64,000 nucleotides of DNA, taken from positions 232,501 to 296,500 of the forward strand of contig JAJOZX010000481.1 in assembly GCA_023014485.1 (NCBI GenBank), written 5' to 3'. Source of the DNA: Bathynomus jamesi. Its lineage: Eukaryota > Arthropoda > Malacostraca > Isopoda > Cirolanidae. The notes below the pieces were generated by a model. It worked only from the letters and a program-made list of their open reading frames with translations, had not been told where the DNA came from and searched no databases. Position numbers and translations under genes: made by a program. Positions 44,866 through 56,756 of this stretch are shown in pieces; the stretch's first letter is position 1; every line of letters begins with the position of its first letter.

Positions 44866-47800
44866 GGGTGACACTTATTTTCGAAAGTTTGAATTTTTAT
44901 CGGGACGGGCGCGTTTCTGGTTCCATTTTGTCAAAAAATATCGTGTGTAAAATATTTTTGAAATAAAACAATATTTAGAACTGCCTCAATACGGTCAAAG
45001 TTTGTATATTTTCTCGAAAAGTAGAAATTTTAGATCATGATGTTCTATGCCTCTAGCAAATAAAATATCACTTCTAGTTTGTTCAAGCTACTAATCTTGA
45101 CCTAAAACATATATCTGGACTTCATACTTTCAACTCTAGGTCCCCCTCAACTCGAGTATTAGCCCCTCAAGGGGGGGGGGGTATCATGGGCGCCCATCTC
45201 CCTCTCATTGTTGCCTACTTTGCAGAGGTCACGGTGGACTTGCGGGCGGTTGGGAAGTCACAGCGGTGCTTCTCGACCACTTGTAAGAGGAACTGCCTTT
45301 GGTCTTCACTCTTGGTAAGGGCCAGGTTGAAAGACTGCATCAACGCCACCCCGCGCTCCGCGAAGTCATTGACAACTTGAAGGGCCTGGACTCGGCGGGA
45401 TGCGGCGATGAAGGCTGGGTCCGTCCGCCACTCCTCCGGATCCTTGAGCAGGAAGGCGGTGCTGATGTCCAGAACCTTGAAGAACTCCTTTGATGTAGTC
45501 GTTGTGAACTTGGCCAATGTATTGTTGGCGATTGAGGCGGTGGACAGGTCCACATTGATACGCCGCGGGGATCCTCCGATCCTTCCTCTTCTTCCATCGC
45601 TTTAATCATCTCCCGCTTTGTCGCCAAGTCGATACCCTCGTCGAAGATGGCCAGGGTGACGAGGCGCTCGCTCAAGTACCATAGGTGCCTGGCGAAGACT
45701 GTCGCCGTCGCCTTGGCCACCGCTGAGTCCGGATAATAGACGAGGGCCTTGAGCAGCGCGAGGTCCGCGGCTGGGGCCGTTGCCGGGAGCGGCGCTTTGT
45801 ACCAGGCCGTCAGTAGATGGACACGGCGAAGATGGTGAATCGCCGGATTCCAGCCGCTTCGCCTGACGACATCTGAAACTGTTCCCGGAACAGGAACAGT
45901 TTGATGGCATAGATGACTTTTGCCATCCAGCGCGCGCGATGGAAGGCGCTGGGACGAGCGAACCGGGCACCCCGCTTGTTCGGACCGCCCAGCACAATTA
46001 CAGAGAGCTCCAGAAGTTCCCTGTAGTCATCACGTGGATGTTGACCGTCGAGGAGGCGGCTGAATTCGATCAGCAGGTCGTCGCGGGCGTCCTTCAGGTG
46101 CTGCGGCATGGTTCCATCCTCGAAGGGCTTCGCTTTGGTTTGATCGATGAAGTCCCACTGGGCGGCGAATCGTTTGAACAGGAGGATGTCAGGACCAGTA
46201 GAGGGACCGAGGCACGCCGTGAATGCCTTCTCGCACACCAGTTCGTGGATGTGGTGGCGGCAAGCCAAATGAAGCACTGTCTTCTCGAGTTTCTGCTCAA
46301 TGATATAGCAAGCTCCTCCTGAGAGTCCTGTGTTTGAGGCGGTGGTGTCAAAAGAGAGGGCACAGATCCGTCCCTTGATGTCCCAATCCTCGAGGGCAGA
46401 GAGGACGGCTTCCGCCATGGCGCGGCCGGTGCCGTCGGGGATGCTGGGCACAGCCAGAAGCTTGTCGACGTTCTCCCCAGACACCAGAACTGGAAGGCGA
46501 TCTTCAGCAGGGCCTCCGTCAGCCGCTGGTACGATTTTCCCGTCCCAGTGAACTGTCAGCGGCACAGTAGGATGGAAGGCTGCCTTCATTTCCGCTGCTG
46601 CCATAGCACGGAACTTTGCTCGGTCGCGGCGGGAGGATTCGCGGTTCAAGACCAGCTCCTCAGGGTCGTGGCCCAAGCTCCTCGCAGCCGCCGACAGCAA
46701 AAAAACACCTTCTCGGTCGGTAAGTTTCGTCCGATCCATCGCTGCGGAGAGATCAGGGGTGATCATCTTTTTCGACGCGCGGAATCGCTTGGGTGGTAAA
46801 GGGTCGTAGATGCTTCTGCATTCGACGTGGACGGGCCCGGAGAGAGAGCTCTTCCTCTTCTTCTCGGCGACGACGCCGTGTCGGTGACCGAGTCGGGCTG
46901 CTTGCACCTGAGCTGGAGCTCGATGCCAGTTCGACGAGTTCTTCTCGGCTCTCTCTGTTCGCCCTTTCATCATCTTGCCGGCGGCTCCTTTCCGCTTCCT
47001 GTCTCCTCGCACGCTCCTCCTCAGTGTGCAGCGTCATGTCACGTGTGGAGGAGATGCGGCCGCGCCGCACCTCGGCCCTTTGTCCCGTCAGGAACTCCCT
47101 GTCCTCTTCGATTGTGATCATCGACATCGCCTGTTCGTGTGCGATGTCGAAGAGGCGGTCAAGGGATGAGAGGAACTCGGCCTCGTTCCTGATTTGGGTC
47201 ACAGTGCGCCGTTTCGAGTTCTTGTTCAGAGCCCGCCACTTCTCGTACATTCGGAGAACCTTGTCCCTTGCGCGTTGGTCTTTCTGCGTAGGAATACGGG
47301 ACCGCTCCCAGAATTCCTTGACTGCGGTCACTGTCTCAGCGGCTGCTTCCTTGATCGGCTTCTTGACGTCAAGGTGAAGGTGGAAAAAGTACTGAAGCGC
47401 CTGCTTTCCCGTAGGCAGCATGCTTCCTGTGATGCTGTGGTCCACGGTCCCCAGGAGATAGACTGCTGTTTTAGATCTTGTTGCCGAAGCCATCACGTCG
47501 TTTCAGAACTCAGTGAAAAAGAGAATGAAACACTGTTAGTGTTGGCAAAACTCGTCCCAACCCATTTTCTACTTAGAATAACATGTTCTTTCGCCTGTAT
47601 CAATATTTGGATAAACTCGTGTTACACCCTGTATAATACCTCATTTTAGTCTTCTGTACACCAGTGCGGAAGACTAAACCAACGACTCTGACCGTCCGTC
47701 TGTCTGTCTGTTATCATTTTTCAACTCAGAAACTACAGCAGCTATCGAAACGAAAACTGACATGATAACAGAACGCCATGAGTACTTTTCGACAAAAAGT

Positions 47801-47951
47801 ATAAACTTTGACCTCGTTGAGGCAGTTCTAATTATTATTTTATTTCAAAGATATTTTACACACAATGTTTTTAGACGGAATGACACCAGAAATGCGCCCG
47901 TCCTGATAGAAATTCCCAAAAAATGAAAAACACCCCAAATAAGTGGCACCC
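44866..47951 (-). mobile_element. TA-flanked DNA transposon of the D-x(3)-NTG family, copy 3
   Basis: Inverted repeats of about 160 bp start GGGTGNCACTTATTT and share GGGACGGGCGC/GGACGGGCGC and AACTGCCTCAA blocks. TA duplications lie at 44864-44865 and 47952-47953. The 3086-bp element has a single transposase gene on the minus strand. The coding part is strongly GC-rich against AT-rich flanks. Its termini and TA duplication match the pattern of the element at 3088-6234. Confidence 0.85.
45215..47496 (-). pseudogene. Transposase of the D-x(3)-NTG family, near complete with frameshifts
   Basis: The frame from 47496 opens with MMASATRSKTAVYLLG and has the shared N-terminal domain (LPTGKQALQYFFHLHL, VKEFWERSRIPT, MYEKWRALN). 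An Arg/Glu-rich charged stretch follows. A frameshift between 47012 and 46753 leads to the core frame ending at 45810: LTVHWDGKIVP (first Asp), LPVLVSGENVDKLL, ICALSFDTTASNTGLSGGAC (second Asp), HLACRHHIHEL (CxxH) and LLFKRFAAQWDFID. After further shifts near 45830 and 45555, KATATVFARHLWYLSERLVT and FNLALTKSEDQRQFLLQVVE lead to the end at 45215. About 730 residues in all. The third catalytic acid is not assigned. The copy needs only a few changes from an open ancestor, so it may be young. Confidence 0.75.
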
Positions 47952-48010
47952 TAATATATACTCTAGAATTAAAATAGTATTTTTATAAATATAAATTGGT
48001 TGTCATGGTA

Positions 48011-49339
48011 AACGTAATGGTAAAAGGGTAAAGGCGAGAGAGGAAGTAGGAAAAGTGTACACTATTTGATTGAAATTATTTTTTGAACTTAAAACTTAAT
48101 TAACTAATTTCCTAAACATTTTTTTTCTTGTCATCTTCGGTTCATTATTAGATTATCATTAAATTCAAACTTCATTTCGTGCTTAAGTTAGGAAAAAATC
48201 TTCTTCAACTATTTAACGAGATTACTTTTTGATTATATGAGTAATTTCTCTAGTTGGAGTTGGTCAATTTTTTTGTTTTGATTCGTAACGAGAAAACAAA
48301 ATTCCGCAGTTATCTCTAAAATTCAACTTTCTTGACGGTTATATCAGCTTCGCTTCTTTGATCTTGAGTTATGTTACTTTGTTCTTGTAAACATGAAAAT
48401 CTGTAGTACGGATACCAAATGCAACGATTTCATAGCACAGAGTTCGGTGCTTGGACAAAATTAAAGACAGTTCCATACGAGTAAACAAACTCTACAATTC
48501 TTTTATTATTCATTTCGTATGTGATAGGAAGTATTATATTATGCGGAGAAGATTGCGCCCAACACTAAAGGAAATTTATGTTTTTTTATGAAGAGATTAT
48601 GTAAATATTCATCCAATATTTCCTTGATAAAATTTGTGAAAATATTTTCAAAGACAATAAGAGATGCCAAGAAGTGCTATCTCTTATTTTATTTATTTAT
48701 TAAATTTTAATATAAGATGCCTTGCATAAAAATGTAGACCTATAATCTCTCTGTAAAGCTTGTTGACTTAAAATATTTTTGATACCGTATCAAGTTTCAT
48801 AAAAACATCTTAAATAGAGAAGCTATGAATTAAAATACTTAGTATATTAAAGCTTAACAATGGTCATATATTCCTACATTTTTCATAAGCTCAAAAATTA
48901 ACCCTGTAGAGAATATGGTATACGAGATTCTTATCAGGTTCACCTGATATAATATTAAAAGTAAACAGTAATAACTGAGGAGACATGATTCAAGCAATGA
49001 TATAATTCTATGATTTAGCCCGTGAACTAACGGCCAGAGTCCTATGACAAAAGGGACTTGCAACGTTATGCGGAATCAAAGTTGCTGTATATGGTCACCC
49101 ACCCAACTACTGCACATACTATACATGGTGTTCGCTTAAATCCGCGTTGGACAAACTTAATACTTTATGGGATAAATGGGGATACGTGAACGCGGCCGCG
49201 TAAAGTCTCCCATTAATACTTAAATACGTAGATTTTTTGTTCACACATAAATGAATTTCCCTACCTATATTGTATATGAAATAAGAACATAATAAAATCA
49301 TAAACATAATGATATTTACATATGATAAATAAAAATATA
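48011..49339. other. No gene recognised
   Basis: AT-rich DNA without recognisable coding, RNA or repeat structure. It may include the 3' part of the following pogo fragment. Confidence 0.5.
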
Positions 49340-49546
49340 TTAAATGAAAATAGCACGCATCTTTTCTTCACTCTTTCGGATGGTGCGTATGGTAGACTCA
49401 TTCACGTGATACTCGCGGCCAAGTGATGTTCTTGTCATACCACCACGCAACTTATCTAGAATCTTTATTTTTTCGGCTAATGTCATAACCTTACGACTTT
49501 CCTTCTCTTCACTATCACTTGCGGATGCTTTACGTTTTGGTGCCAT
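49340..49546 (-). pseudogene. Tigger/pogo transposase N-terminal fragment
   Basis: The minus-strand ATG at 49546 starts MAPKRKASASDSEEKE, then VMTLAEKIKILDKLRGG and STIRTIRKSEEKMRA. This is the CENP-B-type helix-turn-helix domain that opens Tigger/jerky transposases. It breaks off before the second DNA-binding unit and the DDE core. No element ends could be set. It is a different subfamily from the relic at 2505. Confidence 0.8.
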
Positions 49547-49705
49547 ACTGCTGTCTAAAGGTAATAGCAAAACAACGGCAAAATACGACAAAAACAATTC
49601 AACACAACTTCACTGAACTTAACGTGGTAGCGGGACTGAGATAAAGGGTGATGCGAGGGGTAACCAAATAGTTTATCGTCTATTTGGTTGTTATAACCCA
49701 GATTC

Positions 49706-49762
49706 TGTGTGTGTGTGTGTGTGTCTGTGTGTGTGTGTGTGTGTGTGCGCGCGCGCGCGCGC
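49706..49762. repeat. (GT)n(GC)n microsatellite
   Basis: A GT tract with one CT interruption passes into GC repeats. Confidence 0.95.
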
Positions 49763-50168
49763 AGGCAAATGGAGATATGTTGAGTGTGTGGTAATCCACA
49801 GATGTAGTGGTAGGAATTTTTTTTTGTGAGGTAGCACTTTTGGTACTTCGGGAAATTAAAAAATATATAAAAAATCTAGAAATATTTTTATTGTCGGAGA
49901 AAAAATAAGTTGGTCCTAATTATATTAGGTTATGCTACATTAGGTTAGTTATGGTTTGGTTAAGTTAGGTTAAATTAGCGAGTACCTCACTATTTAATGA
50001 GTTAACAGAAAATTCCTTTAGAACCCTCAGTTGCGCCCGAAACACTTATCACGCCCTTCTCGGTTCAATGGCACTGAGGTTAAGTTAGGTTAAATTAAGT
50101 TTGGTTGATTGAATTTATAGATATATAGACTTAAAAAAGTCGGTATTTCGCTTATGCGGAGATGCGCA

Positions 50169-50186
50169 CGCACACACACACACACA

Positions 50187-50225
<39 letters not shown>

Positions 50226-50232
50226 TGTGTGG
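50169..50232. repeat. (CA)n(GT)n palindromic microsatellite
   Basis: A CA tract switches to GT at ACACGTGT, so the two halves are mutually complementary. Confidence 0.9.
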
Positions 50233-50906
50233 CTGAAGGTAGATAAAATCTAATTAGTTTCTCAAGTTTCTTGAAATCATCTTGAGACAGTTAAATGAAG
50301 GTGTAAATATAAATTGGAGGTGTAAATATAAATAAATGAATAAATATATAAATACACTAATTAATTAATGCAAGATATCCCCATTGACGATTCTGACTGA
50401 CAATTTAGAAAGACCCTCAATTATCTCAATATGTTTTACACGTTTATTTATGGCGTACGTGAAATAAAAACGTGAGCATTTAGAAGTGAACTTAAGGAGA
50501 CAAAACAAAAGGGGAGGTAAGTGAAGCTTGGTAAAAAAAATATTAATGCATCACCATACATTATTGCAAATACGTTTCCGGGCTCGAATTTGTATTTTTA
50601 CTTTTGTGGCTGCGTGGTTTTACGCCTAAAACCACGAAATCATGACATAAGCTTCAAGGGTGATTTTGATTTTTTGGGGCTAACCTGCAGTGGATAACGA
50701 AGATAGCCTCTCTCTCTTTCTCTCTCTCTTTCGTCCATTCTTTTTGAGCTATCCTCGAGTGGATTTAGTAGTCCTTATCCATTCGGATAAATAATCATGA
50801 TTTATCATCATCATTCAATTTCAGATTGACTTTTTGCTTTATGCATTCTTAATGTCTATCTTATCAAACATATAAAAAAATCAACAAAACCTGACAAACC
50901 AGAAAC

Positions 50907-50944
<38 letters not shown>

Positions 50945-51229
50945 TTCCATAACGCATAAACAATGCGAGATTAGCGTAAAACCAGTGGATCTTCCACCGA
51001 AATCTCAGAGAAAAAGAAGATAAGGAAGGAGAAAGTAGTGTACAAAGAGGAGAAGGAGTATAAAAAGAAGGAATAAGAGGAGGGGGAAGAATTATTTGAT
51101 TTCCGCTAATGAGGAAGAGGAAGAAAATGAGAGAGAGAGAGAGAGAGAGGATGTAACTGCTTTGGAAAGAAACAAAAAAGACTGCATCACTCCTTTATTA
51201 ATTTTATGAGGATTTTACCAACCAGTAAA

Positions 51230-51233
<4 letters not shown>
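50233..51233. other. Non-coding, purine-rich tracts
   Basis: No gene is seen. (GA)n tracts lie at 50908-50942 and 51129-51149, with a purine-rich stretch from 51000 to 51150. Both strands were read without domain hits. Confidence 0.6.

Positions 51234-51316
<83 letters not shown>
51234..51316. repeat. (TC)n(TA)n compound microsatellite
   Basis: A TC tract of about 40 bases passes directly into a TA tract. Confidence 0.95.
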
Positions 51317-51318
<2 letters not shown>

Positions 51319-51479
51319 AGTATATGTAGGATTAAATGTACATTACTTATTATCTGTTCATTTCTCATGTCTGAAATTGAATTGTTTGCACTGTAATGGT
51401 ATCATATTTTCAAAAATGACTGTCTGTATTTGTTTCATGTATATAATAATAACTTAAGATTAATATATATTGTATTTCC

Positions 51480-52650
51480 ATAAAACAAATAGTTCAATTG
51501 ACTTTATTATTTGTATTATTTGTTATAGCGTAAAATTGGCACTATAATAATGATAATAGTTAATTGATTGAGAATGATTGATGGTTGTTGATAAGGCTGG
51601 AGTCACCAATTTATAGTCACTCCAGGATCACGAACTTATAGTGGTCTACGAATCACCGATTTGATGTAGCTAAGAAAGTAGGCTTACTATAATTTATGAA
51701 TGATGATATTGAAAGATGACTGAGTATTAGCAAATACGGAATGGTTATACAGACTAATTGTTAAGTAATACACTAATTTAGATAGGCTAATGAGATATGC
51801 ACAAATGGAACACAGAATAAATAATGAAAGCCTATTGACAACTGAAATAATGCACGTACGGTTGGTACAGTAAATGGATTAGGCCGTCAAGAATGAAATG
51901 CATAAAAGTGCACATGAACAATAGGATGCACGATAAGTAAATTATACGAGTGATCACAATAACAGGGTGATACAAAACTACGATATTGGTACGACACTTG
52001 AAATAGGCGTACAGCGGTCTTAACGGGAGAGTTAGTTTGAATGGTATTGAAGACACTTTTTAGGGCCTACGCGATTAAGCAGAGCTTGCGGAAGAACGAC
52101 GTAGCAAAACACTGTAGGCCGAGTGAGGGCCGACAAGAGGCTTACCGCAACGCTGGATAAACTCTGAAGACGTGTTGAGGGCCTACGTGAAGGAAGATGT
52201 GCTGAGGGCCTGTTGAGATACTTGTTGAACGGTCGCCGATCGAATTGTGGCGAAGGATGAGTGAAGCCAGGGCCAGAAGGATGACCCCGTTAGAGTGATC
52301 TTTGCTTCCAGCGGGATGAAATTGTAGGTCGCCTCAAGTGTTGATTCGCTTCGTGTATTGTTAAGGTGTTGCTTGAGGGACTGAAGTCGAACAGCGCTAC
52401 GTGAAAGAAGATATTCACGAGGAGGAGTAAAGAGCGGAATGAGAGCCTTACTTGATGATAGACTTCGTGTAGGCTCGACCGGAGCCTTGGAGGAGCAGCA
52501 GGCCGCTCTCCGGCGAAGGCCGGAGAGCAGGTGGCTTGAAGAGTGGTGCTATTGACGAAGGTGCTGAGAGTGAGACGTTACGACCAAGACGAGAAAATGG
52601 CAAGCGAGAAGTGAGAATGATTTGAGGAAGAATCTGCATTTTATAGATCT
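51480..52650. other. Unassigned, possibly repetitive region with a hairpin
   Basis: A GC-richer part from 52060 holds several loosely repeated GAGGGCCTACG/GAGGGCCTGTTGA blocks. A perfect 10-bp hairpin (GCTCTCCGGC, loop GAAG) lies at 52505-52528. ATTTTATAG near 52640 is TATA-like. It could be part of an LTR or a SINE-like repeat, but no ends or proteins support either. Confidence 0.3.
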
Positions 52651-52822
52651 TGGTGACGTCCTCTGGTGGTCACTTCGGGAAATACTACAGAATCTTTGTT
52701 TCCTGTGTGGGTCAGTTTCATGCCCACGTGTATAGCCTTTGTTTTGATTCCATGATGTTTGAGAATGGCGGGGAAAGGAATTCCTTTGTCTGCACGCTAC
52801 ATTTGTATTACGGTAACAAAAG

Positions 52823-52903
52823 AAATTGTAATATTATATTACTGTAGCTTTACAGAAATTGTGATATTATATTACTGTAGCTTTACAGAAATTGTAATAT
52901 TTA
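52823..52903. repeat. 33-bp tandem repeat, about 2.5 units
   Basis: Units start AAATTGTAATATTATATTAC and differ at one base. Confidence 0.85.
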
Positions 52904-52949
52904 TTTTATAAATAAATTTATAAATGGAAATAAATAAATAATAAATATC

Positions 52950-53149
52950 GGATCACCTGAAGATCAGGGCCCCCATGTGTTCTTGTTTTTTGCTTTACAG
53001 TGCCAAATATAATAATAAATTAAATTGAATGCCCGGTTAGGTCAACTGTACGCCCTTGACGATTGGTTAGATTAAGTCATATTTTCGTTAGTTTTAACGA
53101 AGATATCATTTGGTAATTGAGGCTGGGGGCCCTGATCTTCAGGTGATCC
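52950..53149. mobile_element. hAT-like MITE enclosing half of a foldback
   Basis: A 25-bp inverted repeat begins GGATCACCTGAAGATCAGGG, with perfect 8-bp duplications TAAATATC at 52942-52949 and 53150-53157. Inside, 53028-53108 carries one arm and the centre of the GAATGCCCGG foldback family. Confidence 0.85.
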
Positions 53150-53224
53150 TAAATATCTTCACAATGTATTAATGATTTTATATGTAATTAAAATTAATAA
53201 TTAATTTTTATTTCATGATTTATA

Positions 53225-53796
53225 CCGGGTGTCCGAGAATTATCTGTACAATTTTTGGCTGTTATTAAAAGTCAACCATGAAGTGTAGAAATTCCAGTTT
53301 TGTCCCATTTTACAGAAATCTCATTAAGTTTTTTCTGATACCACGTTTTGACAAGTTTTTTAGAAATGTACGCGGGTGACAGACATTGATGATTTAAAAG
53401 CAAGAATCACAGTTGCTATTGAGCGAATTGATGTGGATATGCTGCAGCGTACATGGCAACATTTGGAGTATCGATTAGATGTTTTGCGAATCACTAATGG
53501 TAACACATATCGATGTTTGTAACAACGTTACTTTAATAAAAGAAACTTTTGAAAATACAGATTCTAAATAATCTTGTTTAAGAATTTTATGTGTGTTATC
53601 AAGAATTTTATTAAAAGATATAATTGTACAGATAATGTTCGGACACACTGGAATTTCTAAAAAACTTGTCACAACTTGGTATCATAAAAAACTTAATGAG
53701 ATTCTCTGTAAAATGGGACAACACTGAAATTTCTACACTTCATGGTTGACTTTTAATAACAGCCAAAAATTGTACAGATAATTCTCGGACACCCTG
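53225..53796 (+). mobile_element. Internally deleted mariner
   Basis: Inverted repeats of about 145 bp begin CC/CAGGGTGTCCGAGAATTA, with TA duplications at 53223-53224 and 53797-53798. The centre (about 53374-53521) still encodes a transposase C-terminus: DIDDLKARITVAIERIDVDM, then LEYRLDVLRITNG and a stop. The catalytic core is gone. Confidence 0.85.
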
Positions 53797-54099
53797 TACC
53801 TATATTATTAATTATAACTAACTATCTATGAAGCCATGTTTTATCTTTTATTAAGAGCCCAGTAAAGCCTAAAGCCTATTAAGGGCCAAATTAAATAAAA
53901 TAAACAGTCCAATTTCAGTTATTTATTTCATGGTAAAAATATTGTAACAAAAATTGTAAAAATTATATCTATTTAATAATTAATAATTAGTAATTTCATT
54001 ATTTATAAACTAGCCGAAAACCCGCCCTTCGTGCGGGTGGCGAAAATATCCCAGCCGACGGTGGAATATTTTCGAAGACTGTTATTAGTTAGGTTAATT

Positions 54100-54222
54100 G
54101 AATGCCCGGTTAGGTTAATTGTACGCCCTTGACGATTGGTTAGGTTAAGTCGTGATATTTTGGTTAAAGCTAACGAAAATATCACGACTTAACCTAACCA
54201 ATCGCAAGGGCGTACAGTTGAC
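54100..54222. mobile_element. GAATGCCCGG foldback, copy E
   Basis: An inverted repeat of the same family is cut on the right, where GTACAGTTGACC passes into a (CA)n tract. The arms are GACGATTGGTTAGG and CCTAACCAATCG with one deleted base. Confidence 0.75.
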
Positions 54223-54520
54223 CCACACACACACACACACACACGGGCGTCCTTTTATTATTATAGATAGACTTTTAAAATTATAATTAAACAGAATTCA
54301 TTACGTCTTTTTCTAATGCATTAAAATACAAATATCGCCCATATTAAAAATATCGCCCATATATCTATATATATATATATATATCAAGAATCTTCTTCTC
54401 TTTTCGAGCGTGACCGACTGACAGACATTCCTGGGTGTTTATATTATTTATAAATTATTTATTTATTTATTTATCCGACCTCACTCATGCCAATTTCATT
54501 TTCGTACCCACACACAGAAA

Positions 54521-54526
<6 letters not shown>

Positions 54527-54590
<64 letters not shown>
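54527..54590. repeat. (TA)n microsatellite
   Basis: It directly abuts the next hAT element. Confidence 0.95.
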
Positions 54591-54593
<3 letters not shown>

Positions 54594-55640
54594 TGATGTA
54601 GGTCACATCCGCATCCGCATCCGCGGAACATCCGCACTTTGGACTGCGGATGTCGTGCGGATGTGGACCGTTGAGATAAAATGTTATTAATAAGCGGAAA
54701 TTATCAAATTCTACTATATTAATAGAACTAGTTCATTGTGCGCAAAAGTGATGCAAGCGACAAGACGAGAGGCTGTTCTTGTATGAAGTTACTCTCTTGC
54801 CACCCACCAAAAGAATAAAAGTTTCAGTGACAGAACCAACACCTTCAACAAGCAAATCTATCACAGAATCTGTCTCTCAGTTTCTTGAGTCAAGCAGCAA
54901 TGACGAGACCTACGCGATGTCAAAAGATGTAGTAAAAATGATCGAGAGCTATCACCAAGAAAAACGCCTGGCTGCATGTGACAATCCTATTAGTTGGTGG
55001 AAAAATACGCAGAATATCTATCCATACTTGAGTAAACTTGCAAGGAAACATTTAGCCTGTCCTCCAACAAACGTACCAAGCGAGAGATTATTTAGCAGTG
55101 CTGGATTAATATATGATGAAAAGAGAAACAGACTGGCAGCAGAAAAGGCAGAAAAATTAATGTTCCTTAAGCATAACCTTCCTATAATTAAGTTTGAACA
55201 TTAAACGATGAACATCTTAGTTTACTTTATTTTAATTACTCATTTATAAATATGCCTAATAAAACTTTAAACTTAATATAAATAGTTATCAAGCTAATTA
55301 AAGATCTCTTTCTATAAGGGTGGAGGTTGGGGAAAAAGGTCGGTGGGGTGCATTTGAGTTGGGTTCACGTCCCGCATCCTGGTAACACAATTATGGTTTC
55401 TAATTGTGGCTGAAACTCAACAAAATATAACGAATTTATTTGCAGACGAATTCACTAATTGATTTCTATATTAGTTAGATGCTTGATATTATTTTATATG
55501 TTCAGAGAAAAGTACAGCAATTAATTATATACGTTAAACACAACAAATCTCGAATATCCTAAAAAATAACGAAAATGTAGACATCCGCATCCGCATCCGC
55601 ATCCGTGGATGTGAAAAAAATGACATCCGCTACATCACTA
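54591..55640 (+). mobile_element. Deleted hAT element with CATCCG hexamer ends
   Basis: Ends TAGTGATGTAG and complement lie within TA-rich flanks, so the 8-bp duplication (ATATATAT) is consistent but uninformative. Subterminal CATCCG hexamers are repeated on both sides. The TAGTGATG start matches the hAT at 21549. Confidence 0.8.
54779..55204 (+). pseudogene. hAT transposase C-terminal fragment (ZBED1-like)
   Basis: The frame includes NPISWWKNTQNIYPYLSKLA, RKHLACPPTNVPSERLFSSA and LIYDEKRNRLAAEKAEKLMF, the hATC domain. SERLFS holds the last catalytic Glu and NRL the usual dimer-interface residues. No ATG precedes it, and the BED finger and core are missing. Confidence 0.85.
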
Positions 55641-55641
55641 A

Positions 55642-55679
<38 letters not shown>

Positions 55680-56017
55680 ATATATATATATAAACTCACT
55701 AAAGCTCTAAATATGAGTGTATGTAACAGATAAAATTTTCATTCCACATTGCTATTTCTTTTGACCACTTTGGTCAAGTTTTTACTTTTTTATTTTTAGA
55801 TTAAACTAAATTTCGAAAAATTGTTTAGTTTTTGTATTTTCAGTTCATTTTTTAGTTTAAATATTTATTTAAATATTCAGTTACTTTTTAAAGTACGCGA
55901 TATAGTACCTATTAACTAATGTGGAAAGATATCGATTTGTTTTTCCTAGAATGCGTCTCTATGCAGTACATTTGATACCCACTGCATACAATATTCAGGT
56001 TGTCCGTTCATAATATA

Positions 56018-56751
56018 CAGGGTGGGCCGTAAGTTTCCATACATAGGAAAATTTAAACGTTTGTTTTTATGTTTCAGATACCCTAAGAATATGCGTTTGA
56101 CGAAAGAGCAACGAATTGAAATCATACTGATGGCTGGGTCGGGAAGCAGTCGCATGGTTGCAATGAACTTTAACAGACAACATGGAACGAACATCACACA
56201 CGACACTGTGGCAAACTTATTAACAAGTTTCAGAAAACTGGAAATGTTGCAGATCAACCGTGAAGTGGTCCAAGACGTACAGCCACCGATGAAGACACAA
56301 CAGCTACGATACTTACAGCGCTTACACGGAGTCCCAGAAAAAGTACACGACGGTTGTCTGCAGAAAGTGGTGTCAGCAGATCGAGTATCAGGCGCATTTT
56401 GAAAGCAAACAAATGGCATCCATACAAATTGCATATGGCACAGCATTTGAGTGAAGACGACCCGGATAGACGGATGGAATTCTGTGAATGGGCATTAACC
56501 AAAGTGAACGAGGATGCAAACTTTTCAACTAAGATCTTGTTTACTGATGAAGCGTAAAGGAACGTATCACCAGCGCCATTACAAGCATAACGTCAACTGT
56601 GCTAATGCGTGTTCATCAACAGTGGGGAACACGTATTGAAATGTGTTTTCAAAACAATGGCAACCATGTAGAGCATATTATATAAATAAAAATGGTTGTC
56701 CATAAAAAAATGTTTATTTTTCCTATGTATGGAAACTTACGGCCCACCCTG
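56018..56751 (+). mobile_element. Internally deleted mariner
   Basis: Inverted repeats CAGGGTGGGCCGTAAGTTTC (about 34 bp in full) are bounded by TA at 56016-56017 and 56752-56753. It keeps the transposase N-terminal half and the extreme C-terminus only. Confidence 0.9.
56091..56680 (+). pseudogene. Mariner transposase, core deleted and frameshifted
   Basis: From the ATG at 56091: MRLTKEQRIEIILMAGSGSS (first helix-turn-helix). A frameshift near 56340 is followed by SAESGVSRSSIRRILKANKW, the second unit, and KILFTDEA with the first catalytic Asp. The sequence then jumps to a C-terminal stretch ending GNHVEHII. The other two catalytic residues are lost. Confidence 0.85.
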
Positions 56752-56756
56752 TAGTG

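Noticed and set aside
45186..47649. Long plus-strand frames opposite the 44.9 kb transposase
   Set aside because: Antisense shadows of a GC-rich gene; no recognisable motifs, while the minus strand has conserved blocks.
51480..52650. LTR of a retrotransposon
   Set aside because: A TATA-like box and hairpin are present, but no second copy, TG...CA ends, primer site or proteins were found.
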